19,185 nt of DNA, taken from NCBI GenBank assembly GCA_964415045.1, contig CAYPZL010000109.1, forward strand, positions 1 to 19,185, read 5' to 3'. Origin of the DNA: CAYPZL01 sp964415045. Its GTDB lineage: Bacteria > Planctomycetota > Phycisphaerae > Sedimentisphaerales > Anaerobacaceae. The notes beneath the pieces are model-generated. The model was not told the origin of the DNA and made no database searches. It was given only the letters and a program-made list of their open reading frames with translations. Position numbers and translations under genes: made by a program. Within the stretch, counting starts at the first letter, position 1, and each line of letters starts with the position of its first letter. Shown piece by piece: positions 1-8,106 of the stretch.

Positions 1-54
1 CCGCTTGACAACTTCGTCAAAAACTTAACGATGTTTGAGGTTAGTAGTATAGTG
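1..54. other. short flank, no gene seen
   Basis: This is the sequence downstream of the first sulfatase stop codon, at the window edge. It holds a 5-bp inverted repeat (TTGAC at 5-9, GTCAA at 16-20) with no T-run on either strand that would make it a convincing terminator. Nothing else can be supported. Confidence 0.3.
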
Positions 55-1602
55 CTATGGTTGTCCCGATTTCCCGGAACGCTTGTTCTTTTTGGGTTGG
101 GCCGCTCGCTCGCCGGCGCGAGCACCGGGCAACTGGTCCGGTGCGATGCCAACTTCTTCGATCGCGCGCCGGAGCTCGCGCTCCATCTCCGCGACCAGGC
201 TCGCGTGATCGGGATCGTGGTACAGGTTGTTCACCTCGCTCGGATCCTTCTGGAGGTCGTAGAGCTCTCGCAACGGACCGTCGTCATAGACAATCAGCTT
301 GTGCCGTTCGGTGCGGATGCCGTAGTGTTTGGACACGCCGCTGGAATAGAAGGCATAGAACGAGGATTTGCGGTGGGAAGCCGCCTTACCCTGAAGCACC
401 GGCCAAAAGCTCCGGCCCTGCATGGCCGCGGGGACCTTTAACCCTGCAATGTCCAGCAGCGTCGGAGCGAAATCCACGTTGTTGACCACTGCGTCGCTGA
501 CCGAGCCCGATCGAATCCGCCCGGGGTACCGGGCGATGAACGGCATCTTCAGGGCCTCTTCCAGCATCAGACGCTTGTCGTAGAATCCATGCTCGCCCAC
601 GTACATGCCCTGGTCGGACGTGTAGATGACAAGCGTGTCGTCCAGGAGCCCCTGGTTCCTGAGATACTTGTACAACCGGCCCACGCTCTCGTCGATGCCC
701 GCCACGCAGCGCAGGTAATCCTTGACGTATTTCTGATAGGCCGCCTTCTTCCGCTGCACCTGGTCCAGGCCGGTGACGTCGAGGTTTCCGGTAGGCCAGC
801 CTCGGCCGCGCTTTCCCGACACCATACGCTCAACCAGCGAAGGAGCGATGGTGGCCGACTTCGATTGCGCTCCGGGCCTGCCGTCAAAATCGTCCCAGAA
901 CGTGTCCGGCTCGGGCAGGGATTCGTCCTTGTACATATCGGCGTGTCGCGGCGCGTATTGCCAGAGCCCGTGCGCGGCCTTGTGATGGCACATCAGGAAA
1001 AAGGGCTTGTTTCTGTCGCGATGACCAAGCCATTCCAGGCAAAGATCCGTATACACATCGGTGGCATGTCCTTTGCATCGACGTGTCCCGTCTTTGGTCT
1101 CCAAGCTCGGGTCAAAGTAGGAGCCCTGGCCGCGTGTGATGGCGTAATAGTCAAAGCCCTGCGTATTATCGCCGTGCAAGTGCCACTTGCCGACCACCGC
1201 TGTCTGGTAACCGGCGCGCTGCAAGACCACGGGCAGCGTTTCCTGGCCGGCGGTGTCGAGTTCCTCGCGCAGGGTGTACACGCCATGCTTGTGACTGTAC
1301 TTCCCCGTCAGGATGCTGGCGCGGCTGGGAGCGCACAGCGAGTTGGTGCAGAGACAATTGGTCAGCAGAATCCCTTCACGGGCTAGTCGATCGATGTTCG
1401 GCGTCTTCGCATACGGTGACAACCACCGCTTGTACGCGCCGATGGCGTTGGCGGAGTGGTCGTCCGACATGATGTACAGAATGTTTGGACGGCCCGCGGC
1501 TCTCTGCGGCGCCGCCCCAGCCAGCGGCGCGAATCCCGCCGCGATACACGCGCCGCTTAGTTGCAGGAACTGCCGTCTTGTGTATGCTGTCGTTCTCATC
1601 AT
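55..1602 (-). CDS. Tat-exported sulfatase (family S1, Cys-type)
   Basis: About 515 residues from the ATG at 1602. This start is chosen over upstream in-frame codons because a twin-arginine signal (TRRQFLQLSGACIAAG) follows within ten residues; a second ATG lies at 1599. The enzyme should hydrolyse sulfate esters outside the cytoplasm. The family signature CAPSR is at about residue 90, and its Cys would be converted to formylglycine by a maturase not present here. Metal-binding MSDDH is near residues 45-49 and SDQG/GEHG lie in the second half. The C-terminal ELYDLQKDPSEVNNL block is typical of the family. The DDHSANAIGAY and SDQGMYVGEHGFYDKR patterns resemble GlcNAc-6-sulfatase-like S1 subfamilies, but substrate cannot be assigned. 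The tail is Lys/Arg-rich. It is the last visible gene of the minus-strand group. Family certain, specificity unknown. Confidence 0.93.
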   Translation of the reverse strand: MMRTTAYTRRQFLQLSGACIAAGFAPLAGAAPQRAAGRPNILYIMSDDHSANAIGAYKRWLSPYAKTPNIDRLAREGILLTNCLCTNSLCAPSRASILTGKYSHKHGVYTLREELDTAGQETLPVVLQRAGYQTAVVGKWHLHGDNTQGFDYYAITRGQGSYFDPSLETKDGTRRCKGHATDVYTDLCLEWLGHRDRNKPFFLMCHHKAAHGLWQYAPRHADMYKDESLPEPDTFWDDFDGRPGAQSKSATIAPSLVERMVSGKRGRGWPTGNLDVTGLDQVQRKKAAYQKYVKDYLRCVAGIDESVGRLYKYLRNQGLLDDTLVIYTSDQGMYVGEHGFYDKRLMLEEALKMPFIARYPGRIRSGSVSDAVVNNVDFAPTLLDIAGLKVPAAMQGRSFWPVLQGKAASHRKSSFYAFYSSGVSKHYGIRTERHKLIVYDDGPLRELYDLQKDPSEVNNLYHDPDHASLVAEMERELRRAIEEVGIAPDQLPGARAGERAAQPKKNKRSGKSGQP

Positions 1603-1631
1603 TCTTCCCGATCGAGAGCGGTACGGGGAAA

Positions 1632-1656
1632 GGGCCGTAACGATTCGGAACGGCCC
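1632..1656. promoter_or_regulatory. inverted repeat upstream of the sulfatase gene
   Basis: Perfect 7-bp arms GGGCCGT (1632-1638) and ACGGCCC (1650-1656) around an 11-nt spacer, 29 nt before the sulfatase ATG on the minus strand. It could be an operator or a leader hairpin. No T-run follows, so it is not called a terminator. The rest of 1603-1767 holds no gene that I can support. Confidence 0.3.
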
Positions 1657-1767
1657 CATCCCGCCCAGGAACCCGTAACTTCTCCAGACGACCATTCGCC
1701 CGGCTACAAGCTGCGTTCAAACCGGATCGCCTGCCTTCCCCGGTGATTCCAACTGCGACATTGCGCT

Positions 1768-1824
1768 TCACTCGGTCGGGTCGATGACGCCGTTCCCGTT
1801 GAGATCGCCAGCGAGCACCACGCC
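1768..1824 (-). pseudogene. dockerin-like EF-hand tail after an in-frame TAG
   Basis: Directly after the TAG (1827-1825) of the large binding protein, the same frame continues for 18 codons to a TGA at 1770-1768, reading GVVLAGDLNGNGVIDPTE. The last twelve residues form a complete EF-hand loop: D1, N3, N5, G6, I8, D9, E12. This is the pattern of type I dockerin half-repeats that often end planctomycete secreted proteins. It is either a tail cut off by a nonsense change, a product of readthrough, or a base error. Only one half-repeat is present, so even if translated it would not be a full dockerin. Confidence 0.6.
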
Positions 1825-4800
1825 CTACCGGAAGATCAAATCGATCTCGGCGGCGGAGAGCGCCCGGTCGTAGACGACGACCTCGTCAATCCAGCCGAAG
1901 AAAAAGTGCGTGGGCTCGCCGGTGAGACTGCCTCCGACCTCTTCCCAGTCCTTGGCTCCGACCATGATGCCGGCGCCGTCGGCGGGATCGTCGATGAGGC
2001 CGGTGCCCGGGGCAAAAGCCCTCTCGAGGCCGTCGACGTAAATTGTGTGCCCCACATTGGCGTCATACGTCGCGACGACATGGTGCCACTTGCCGTCTCT
2101 CGTGTCCGGACCGTCCTGACCGTTGTAATACCACAATTTGTCTTCGCCGGTTGTCGTGGGATCAAAAAGCCGGTTGCATTTCCATCGCAGGCGGCTGTTG
2201 CTCGCCCGCAACACCTGGAACGATTGTTTACGCATGTAGCTCGGGTTGTCAAGGCCCTCGCCGAAGAGTCCGGCCCACGGACTGTCGGCCTGGGTCCCGT
2301 CTTCCTTCATCCACAGCGAGACGGTGATCGCCGCTTCGATGGCAAGATTGTCGTCGCCGGGTCTGCGGGCATACGCGCCGTTCTGAAAATCGATGCCTGA
2401 GCCGTGGATTCTAAATGAGCCGGCCCCGACCGCGGTGTCGGCGTCGATCTCGTAGCTGCCGGTGCCCTTGGTGTGCAACGCCAGATCCAGATCGTTGGGG
2501 CCCGCATCGCGGCCGCCCACGTCGAAGGGATAACGAGCAATGAAGCCCAGCAGAGCCGTCTCATCGACCGGTGCATAGAGCCTGACATCATCGACAAAGA
2601 GCGTGCCGGCCCCTTCGCTGGTTACCGTGACAGTGAGTTTCTTAACATTAGCGAGATCGACTCCAAACTCCGCCACGTCGATATTCACCGCTTGCCACGG
2701 ATCCTCATCGGTCACGTCCACCGTGCACTCGACTGCACCGGAGACGCCCGAGGCATCCTCCAGCGTCACCGACAGTGCTGCTTCGGCGTTTGCGGTGGAG
2801 CCGCGTACGAACAGTGTCAGCACGGCGATGTTCGGATCGTCCCAGTCGCGCGGTTTGTCGAACGTGCCCAGCGCACTGGAGCTGCCCGCTGCATAATCGA
2901 GCTGGAGAGAGCCCGCTGCCGTATGGGCCGCATCACCGACAACGGCGCTGCCGGTCCAGGTCACGCCCCGGTTGGCGTCCACGAGACCGTTCTCAAACTC
3001 TTCCACGCCGACGAAGAATCCGGTCGTGAAGCTCTGGATCGCGTTGGGCCACGAACCGCCGCCGGCGCGCGTGCCTTCGAACCGATAGTAGTAGGTCGTC
3101 AGGGGGGCGTAGTCGACCACGCCTCTGGCGTCGATGCCCCGGGCTTCATCGTACCCCACGTGGATATTGCTGACCCTCACACTTGGGTCGAGGCTCTCCA
3201 CCAGCGCCGCGTCGGAGCTCACGTACAAGTGGTATGCATCCGGGACCGCGTCCGGCAACGTCGTGTATCGGAACGCCACTTCATCCGGAACGATCAGATC
3301 GGCGGCGCCGTCTTCCGGAGTGACGCTGGTGGGAATGTTCGGATGCACCTGCATCACGGTGAAACTCCACACCGGACCGGCCGCACCGTTGTTTCCTACG
3401 ATTTGCCAGTAATACGTTTGCCCGATCTCCAACTCACCGGCTCCGAGGGGATCGAAGGTTTCGCCCTTGGCATCGCCCGTCACGGTTACCGTGCCGGCCA
3501 ACGCCAGATCGTTCGGATCCGTACCCAGGAATACCTGGTCCTGCGTGGATCCGGCGCCCGCGATCCAGTTGAGGATCTCCGCCGGATGCACGTTCACGGC
3601 GCCCGGCTCGGGCAGAGGGAAGCTCGCCTGGGTGGCATCATAGAGCACGATCAGTTCGGGCCGCTGGTCCTCGGCATCTTCCTTGGACGAGAAGTCGGTA
3701 TTGCTGCCGCTGCTGCTGGTGAGCCCCAGCGTGGCCCATCCATTGGATTCGATGAAGAGACCCGCCACGTTGAACTCGTAAAACTGCCCCCCGACAATCG
3801 GCGCGATCGTGTCGAGAATGTCGCCGTTGACGATGTCGCTGTTGGCCCAACTGAGCGTCTCTTCGAACCACTCTCCCGAGGGGCCGAAGCGCGCGGAAAA
3901 CACGCGTGCGTCGGGCATACCATCCTTGGCGTAGAGTCTGAGGGTCGCCGATACGGGATTTCCCGGTACGAGCCACATGTCGAACTTCAGATACGAGGTC
4001 CAGTTTCCGTCGGCGCGAACCCGCAGATCGACCTTGTCTCCATGCGTGTTGTCCTCGCGGTTTTGTCGTATAAACGTATCATCGGCCGGCGTGAGCACGA
4101 TCGCTTCGAACTTCTTGGCCCAGACGATGACGGTGACGGTGTCTGCGGTCTGTAGCTGACCGTCGTCCGCTTCAAGCTGCAGGGTATATTCGCCCAGAGT
4201 ATCGAAGACGGCATTGGGGTCCGCCACGTCAGGGCCGGGGTCAAACGTCACGGTTGCCCCCTCGGGGCCGCTCAGGACGGACCACGTCAGCGTCAGCGCG
4301 CCGGGCGGCACGGGATTGCCGTCGTCCAATGCCGAACCGGCCAGCGCGACCCTTGCGCCTTCGGGAATGGAGGTTTCCCGGTCGGGTCCGGCCTCGACCT
4401 CCGGCGGCAGATTGCTGCCGGCCTCAAGAAACATGATCAGATTCCATTCCAGCGGACTGGCGCCCTCTCCGTCGCAGTGGACGCCGCCGGCGTCAATGGT
4501 GATGCCGGGCCAGGGCCCCGGTGCGCCGAAGGAAAGAGGAACGAACGTGTCGCCGTTGAGTTCGGCGTTGCCGTCGATCACGGGCCACCAGGACAGGGCG
4601 GTGACGTCGTGGCGTACGCGGGCGACCCCTTGCTCCACGGAGTCGGAAATGTACCAGTTCCGGGTCGCCGCATCGCGAACGAGAAACCCCACCTTGCGGG
4701 TGCTCCGCGTCTGATTGAATTCGATCACCGCGAGGTCGCACGTGACGTCGAACCGGCTGATCAGGTACGTGCCGGCTTCCGATGCCATCCCGCGATACTG

Positions 4801-5052
4801 GGCCTCCGCACTGCTCACATATCGCAGTTGTGAATTCGAGGAGCCGGCCGGCGCGTTGTTCCATCCGCCCCAGGCGTAAGTGGAGTCGGGATGTTTTACG
4901 AGGCCCGGCGAACTGCTCTGTGGTTGTGCCGCGATGTCCATGTTGCTGGTGACCGACGTGAAATCTTCGATGATATCATCACCGCGAACCTGTGCTCCGG
5001 TCATCACAACCAGGCATACCACGATACCCACCCGTAGTTTTCTGAGCGTCAT
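1825..5052 (-). CDS. secreted multidomain carbohydrate-binding protein (PKD-like, CBM96-like, FN3-like, LamG)
   Basis: 1,075 residues from the ATG at 5052, which has a perfect AGGAGG 7 nt upstream and a signal peptide (hydrophobic GIVVCLVVMTGAQV) at the N-terminus. Approximate modules: unassigned beta-sandwich-like region 28-212; PKD/Ig-like 215-315; CBM96/DNRLRE-like 316-475 (begins TPADDTFIRQN); two FN3-like modules 475-685, the first with QTYYWQI; jelly-roll-like module 685-830 ending TLFVDDVRLY; full LamG/concanavalin-like domain 835-1070, ending GWIDEVVVYDRALSAAEI. No catalytic motif was seen, so the likely role is glycan binding or adhesion at the cell surface. It lies about 100 nt downstream of one sulfatase gene and 222 nt upstream of another on the same strand. 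It stops at a TAG followed in frame by an EF-hand loop. Domain borders are by eye. Confidence 0.88.
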   Translation of the reverse strand: MTLRKLRVGIVVCLVVMTGAQVRGDDIIEDFTSVTSNMDIAAQPQSSSPGLVKHPDSTYAWGGWNNAPAGSSNSQLRYVSSAEAQYRGMASEAGTYLISRFDVTCDLAVIEFNQTRSTRKVGFLVRDAATRNWYISDSVEQGVARVRHDVTALSWWPVIDGNAELNGDTFVPLSFGAPGPWPGITIDAGGVHCDGEGASPLEWNLIMFLEAGSNLPPEVEAGPDRETSIPEGARVALAGSALDDGNPVPPGALTLTWSVLSGPEGATVTFDPGPDVADPNAVFDTLGEYTLQLEADDGQLQTADTVTVIVWAKKFEAIVLTPADDTFIRQNREDNTHGDKVDLRVRADGNWTSYLKFDMWLVPGNPVSATLRLYAKDGMPDARVFSARFGPSGEWFEETLSWANSDIVNGDILDTIAPIVGGQFYEFNVAGLFIESNGWATLGLTSSSGSNTDFSSKEDAEDQRPELIVLYDATQASFPLPEPGAVNVHPAEILNWIAGAGSTQDQVFLGTDPNDLALAGTVTVTGDAKGETFDPLGAGELEIGQTYYWQIVGNNGAAGPVWSFTVMQVHPNIPTSVTPEDGAADLIVPDEVAFRYTTLPDAVPDAYHLYVSSDAALVESLDPSVRVSNIHVGYDEARGIDARGVVDYAPLTTYYYRFEGTRAGGGSWPNAIQSFTTGFFVGVEEFENGLVDANRGVTWTGSAVVGDAAHTAAGSLQLDYAAGSSSALGTFDKPRDWDDPNIAVLTLFVRGSTANAEAALSVTLEDASGVSGAVECTVDVTDEDPWQAVNIDVAEFGVDLANVKKLTVTVTSEGAGTLFVDDVRLYAPVDETALLGFIARYPFDVGGRDAGPNDLDLALHTKGTGSYEIDADTAVGAGSFRIHGSGIDFQNGAYARRPGDDNLAIEAAITVSLWMKEDGTQADSPWAGLFGEGLDNPSYMRKQSFQVLRASNSRLRWKCNRLFDPTTTGEDKLWYYNGQDGPDTRDGKWHHVVATYDANVGHTIYVDGLERAFAPGTGLIDDPADGAGIMVGAKDWEEVGGSLTGEPTHFFFGWIDEVVVYDRALSAAEIDLIFR

Positions 5053-5059
5053 GACGATA

Positions 5060-5065
5060 CCTCCT
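5060..5065 (-). promoter_or_regulatory. strong Shine-Dalgarno deciding the start at 5052
   Basis: AGGAGG on the minus strand with a 7-nt spacer to ATG 5052-5050. It argues against the upstream in-frame TTG at 5151, which would place an unusual leader ahead of the signal peptide. Confidence 0.85.
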
Positions 5066-5152
5066 ACATTATTACCTGAGAATGCCATCCTCGTCACCCG
5101 TATCGGTACGATAACTGTCGTAATCCTCCGTGCGGTCGTACACGCGTTCAAA

Positions 5153-6745
5153 TTACGTACTCAGTTCGGTCCTGTCGACTGAATCCGCAGGACTTTTGGT
5201 TCTGGGGAGATCGACCACAGGCCGCTTTCCTTCTTCGCGCGGTGCAGGGGCCGGGAACATCGGCCCCGCAAACAACTCCGCCTTCTGCCAGGCGGTTTCT
5301 CGTGATTCCGGCGGGTTGGCCCTCATATCCACACATGACTCTCGCCATGGCCCCTCGGGCCTGACCCCCACGCCCAGGATTCGTTGAACGAGCAGTTCCG
5401 TCAGCCGCTGACGGACGTCACGATATTCCGTCTTGTTGTACAGGTTGTCCATCTCGTGCGGGTCGTGTTGGAGGTCGTACAACTCGTGGCCGTCGTCACA
5501 ATACATGGACAGCTTGTATCGACCATCGCAGACCATTGCGCCGGGTCCGTAGCTGTTGGGTACGTGCGGGGCCCGGTGGTTGGCCTCGGGCACGGGCGCC
5601 GCTGTTGTGGGCATCTGCAGGCCCGCTTCGACAAGGACTGAATCCCGGCCGGAATCGTCTCGGCGCAGGATCTGTCCGTGCAGACTCGTGCCCACCATGG
5701 ATTGAGGGATCGGAAGGCCCAGGCCTTCCAGAAGGGTCGGCGCCAGGTCCACTTCCTCGACCAGCCCCTCAAACACAAACGCCCTGACGGTTTCCCCGGG
5801 ATACCGGATGATGGCCGGAATCCGCGCCAGGCACTCATAGAAAAGCGGCAGTTTGTGAAATACCCCGAAGTCGCCGATGAACTCACCATGGTCTCCGAGG
5901 AATACAACGACGGTATTTTCGATCCGTCCGGATTCGGCCAGGAATTTCATGATTCGGCCCACTTGGTCGTCGACGTAGCGGCACTGCCCCATGTACGTCG
6001 CAATCGCCTTTCGCGCCTCGTCTTCGGTGCATTGATGGGCCAACGAGTTGATTCGCCAGTTGTCGAGTCTCCTGGGTTTGTCCGGGGCCTGCCGGCACCA
6101 GTTGTGCGGTAAAGAAACTTCCGATGGATCGAACAGCGACGCGTACGGTTCCGGACAGGTATACGCCGGATGAGGGTCCTGCCAGTTGACCCAGCAAAGA
6201 AAGGGACGGTCGCTCGGACTGCGACGCATGAAATCGATCGCTTCATCGGCCAGACGCGCGGTGATGTTGTACCGATGGTTTTGTTCCAGCGGGAACGCAC
6301 TGTAGGACCGCACGTATTTTGGGTGTTCGTCGTAGTTTCCCAGGCAGATCTCGTGGAGTTCGTCCCAGACCTGTTCGAGTTGGTCGTACAGAAACAAGTG
6401 GTTCTTTCCGAACATGCCGCTGCGGTAGCCAGCCTCTTTCAAAGAGCGGACCAGATTGGGCACCTGATAGTCGATGCAAGACCAGTAGTTCCTTCGCCTG
6501 TGCTCGCCAAACCGCAGCGAGGTGGCAAAGCTGATCCGGCTCGGGCCACACAGTGGCGCCGCGCAGTAGCAGCGATCGAACCGAACGCCTTCCTCGGCCA
6601 GCCGATCGATGTGCGTCGTGCCAATCGAGGGGTGCCCATAACAGCCGATGTAGTCGGCGCGATACTGATCGGGCGTCAGAATCACAAGGTTGTATTTCTT
6701 CAAATCCTCCCCTTCCGATTCCGGCAAATCGTTCCGTGGACACAC
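5153..6745 (-). CDS. sulfatase (family S1, Cys-type) without an evident signal peptide
   Basis: 530 residues from the GTG at 6745, or 516 from a TTG at 6703 that gives the start MKKYNLVILTPDQYRAD, common for non-exported sulfatases. A purine-rich GGGGAGGAT lies immediately before that TTG, so the start is ambiguous. The CGPSR signature is at about residue 66 of the long form; PDQ near 25-27 and LGDHGEFIGDFGVFHK supply metal and active-site residues, and ELYDLQHDPHEMDNLY is the family C-terminal block. Neither start yields a Sec or Tat signal, which suggests cytoplasmic action on imported sulfated oligosaccharides. It is first in the minus-strand group and divergent from the XylR-type regulator, making it the most direct candidate target. 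Substrate unknown. Confidence 0.9.
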   Translation of the reverse strand: MCPRNDLPESEGEDLKKYNLVILTPDQYRADYIGCYGHPSIGTTHIDRLAEEGVRFDRCYCAAPLCGPSRISFATSLRFGEHRRRNYWSCIDYQVPNLVRSLKEAGYRSGMFGKNHLFLYDQLEQVWDELHEICLGNYDEHPKYVRSYSAFPLEQNHRYNITARLADEAIDFMRRSPSDRPFLCWVNWQDPHPAYTCPEPYASLFDPSEVSLPHNWCRQAPDKPRRLDNWRINSLAHQCTEDEARKAIATYMGQCRYVDDQVGRIMKFLAESGRIENTVVVFLGDHGEFIGDFGVFHKLPLFYECLARIPAIIRYPGETVRAFVFEGLVEEVDLAPTLLEGLGLPIPQSMVGTSLHGQILRRDDSGRDSVLVEAGLQMPTTAAPVPEANHRAPHVPNSYGPGAMVCDGRYKLSMYCDDGHELYDLQHDPHEMDNLYNKTEYRDVRQRLTELLVQRILGVGVRPEGPWRESCVDMRANPPESRETAWQKAELFAGPMFPAPAPREEGKRPVVDLPRTKSPADSVDRTELST

Positions 6746-6783
6746 TTGCCTTCGGTGAAGGGCTATTACCCATTTATCGCACC

Positions 6784-6804
6784 GCTGCAGATGAGTTCTG
6801 CAGC
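6784..6804. promoter_or_regulatory. perfect 7+7 bp palindrome, candidate operator
   Basis: GCTGCAG (6784-6790), spacer ATGAGTT, CTGCAGC (6798-6804). It lies in the divergent spacer between a sulfatase gene and the XylR-type regulator, directly downstream of a candidate minus-strand -10 box, where a bound protein would block initiation. AraC/XylR proteins commonly bind direct repeats, so the cognate factor is uncertain. Confidence 0.4.
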
Positions 6805-6812
6805 CACTTACT

Positions 6813-6842
6813 GGTATATTAGAGGACGGATGGTGGGCTCAA
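6813..6842 (-). promoter_or_regulatory. candidate sigma-70-like promoter for the minus-strand genes
   Basis: On the minus strand, TTGAGC (6842-6837) and TATACC (6818-6813) are separated by 18 nt; each matches the consensus hexamer at 4 of 6 positions. Initiation would fall near 6806-6808, next to the palindrome at 6784-6804. Weak by sequence alone, supported mainly by position. Confidence 0.3.
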
Positions 6843-6895
6843 AAAGCCACAACAGGAACATAATTTCGCCATTTTGCGCATCAACCGAACGTTTA

Positions 6896-6912
6896 GGCTT
6901 GCCGACCAAGCC
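6896..6912. promoter_or_regulatory. 6-bp inverted repeat upstream of the regulator gene
   Basis: GGCTTG (6896-6901), spacer CCGAC, CAAGCC (6907-6912), ending 22 nt before the regulator ATG. It could be an autoregulatory site or a leader hairpin. Short enough to arise by chance. Confidence 0.25.
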
Positions 6913-6934
6913 CGAGAGAATAGATAATGGCCTC

Positions 6935-8080
6935 ATGTCAACTTCGGCCAAAGTCATCTTGTTGCTGGAGACGTCGAGGGAGTACGGCAGACAACTGCAG
7001 TTTGGGATCACAAAGTACTCCTATTTCAATGGGCCGTGGACTTTCTATAGAGAGCCGGGGGGACGGGACAGAACGCTGCCGCAGTTGAAGAGCTGGGGCG
7101 CCAACGGCATCATCGCCCATGCCCACAGCGCCGCGATGGTCCGGCGGATCGTCAATACCAGGATTCCCACCATCATCAAGGGCTACAGGGCCGAAGGATA
7201 CCCCACCATTGCCACGAACAACACGGCCATCGGACAGATGGGTGCAGAACATTTGATCGACCGGGGGTTCCGTCATCTGGCCTACTGCGGCCTCGACGAC
7301 CGGTACTGGTCCGTCGAACGCGGTGCGGCTTTTGCGGACCGGGTCCAACGCGAAAGGCTCGGAATCCACGTGTACAGGCAGCCCCGGTCCCGCTCCATGC
7401 GTTCCTGGGACAAGGAACTGGCATACATGGCCAAGTGGCTGAAAGCTCTCCCGAAGCCGGTGGGCGTCATGGCTTGCGTTGACGACCGCAGTCAGCATGT
7501 TCTGCAGGCCTGCAAAATGATCGGCCTTGATGTACCGTCGGAAGTGGCCATCCTCGGTGTGGACAACGACGAACTGGTTTGCCGGCTGGCCAATCCGCAA
7601 CTGTCCAGCATCGCTCTGGCAGCCGAGCGGGCCGGCTACGAGGCAGCCGAACTGCTCGATAAGCTGATGGCAGGCGAGAAGATGACCGGCCAGAGAATTG
7701 TCACGCAGCCCACGCACGTGGTGGCCAGGCAGTCCACGGACGTCTTGGCCATGGAGGATCGCATGGTCGCCAAGGCCCTGCAGTTTATCCGAAGCCATGC
7801 CAACGAACCCATCCAGGTAGCCGACGTTGTCGAGGCGGTTCCGATCTCACGGCGCCTGCTGCAGAAGCGTTTTCAGATGGTCCTGGGACGAACGATCCTT
7901 GACGAGATCCGCTACACGCGAGCGGAACAGGTTGCCGAGATGCTCAGCGACACGAATCTGCCGATCTCTGCAATCGCGCTGGCGTGTGGATTCCCGAGCA
8001 TCGATCACATCGCTCGGAGCTTCCGCAAGATCAAGGGCATGAGCCCATTAGCCTACCGCAAACGATACGGACCCAAGTGA
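6935..8080 (+). CDS. XylR-type transcriptional regulator (sugar-binding PBP-like domain plus AraC HTH)
   Basis: 381 residues from the ATG at 6935. The frame is open far upstream, but residues before MSTSAKVILLLETSREYGRQ do not fit the family, whose N-terminus resembles this. Residues about 5-265 form a LacI/periplasmic-binding-protein-like sensor: GYPTIATNNTAIGQMGAEHL, AYCGLDDRYW, AILGVDNDELVCRLANPQLS. Residues about 275-381 form an AraC-type DNA-binding domain with two helix-turn-helix segments near 292-312 (VADVVEAVPISRRLLQKRF) and 342-363 (ISAIALACGFPSIDHIARSF), ending MSPLAYRKRY. Architecture and length match E. coli XylR, a xylose-responsive activator. The ligand here is probably a sugar from the glycan, but it need not be xylose. 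Divergent from the minus-strand sulfatase group. Confidence 0.93.
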   Translation: MSTSAKVILLLETSREYGRQLQFGITKYSYFNGPWTFYREPGGRDRTLPQLKSWGANGIIAHAHSAAMVRRIVNTRIPTIIKGYRAEGYPTIATNNTAIGQMGAEHLIDRGFRHLAYCGLDDRYWSVERGAAFADRVQRERLGIHVYRQPRSRSMRSWDKELAYMAKWLKALPKPVGVMACVDDRSQHVLQACKMIGLDVPSEVAILGVDNDELVCRLANPQLSSIALAAERAGYEAAELLDKLMAGEKMTGQRIVTQPTHVVARQSTDVLAMEDRMVAKALQFIRSHANEPIQVADVVEAVPISRRLLQKRFQMVLGRTILDEIRYTRAEQVAEMLSDTNLPISAIALACGFPSIDHIARSFRKIKGMSPLAYRKRYGPK

Positions 8081-8082
8081 TT

Positions 8083-8106
8083 CGCCCCAAGGATTCCCCG
8101 GGGGCG
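8083..8106 (+). terminator. weak hairpin after the regulator gene
   Basis: CGCCCC (8083-8088) and GGGGCG (8101-8106) flank a 12-nt loop, 2 nt past the TGA. No U-run follows, so a Rho-independent terminator is not established. Confidence 0.25.

Noticed and set aside
2473..4155. 560-codon open frame on the plus strand opposite the large binding protein
   Set aside because: It is antisense to a gene with clear domains and signal peptide; its translation shows no domain, signal or ribosome site, and long antisense frames are common in GC-rich coding DNA.
6170..6934. 255-codon upstream extension of the regulator frame
   Set aside because: It overlaps the divergent sulfatase gene and looks like antisense sequence; the family N-terminus matches the ATG at 6935.
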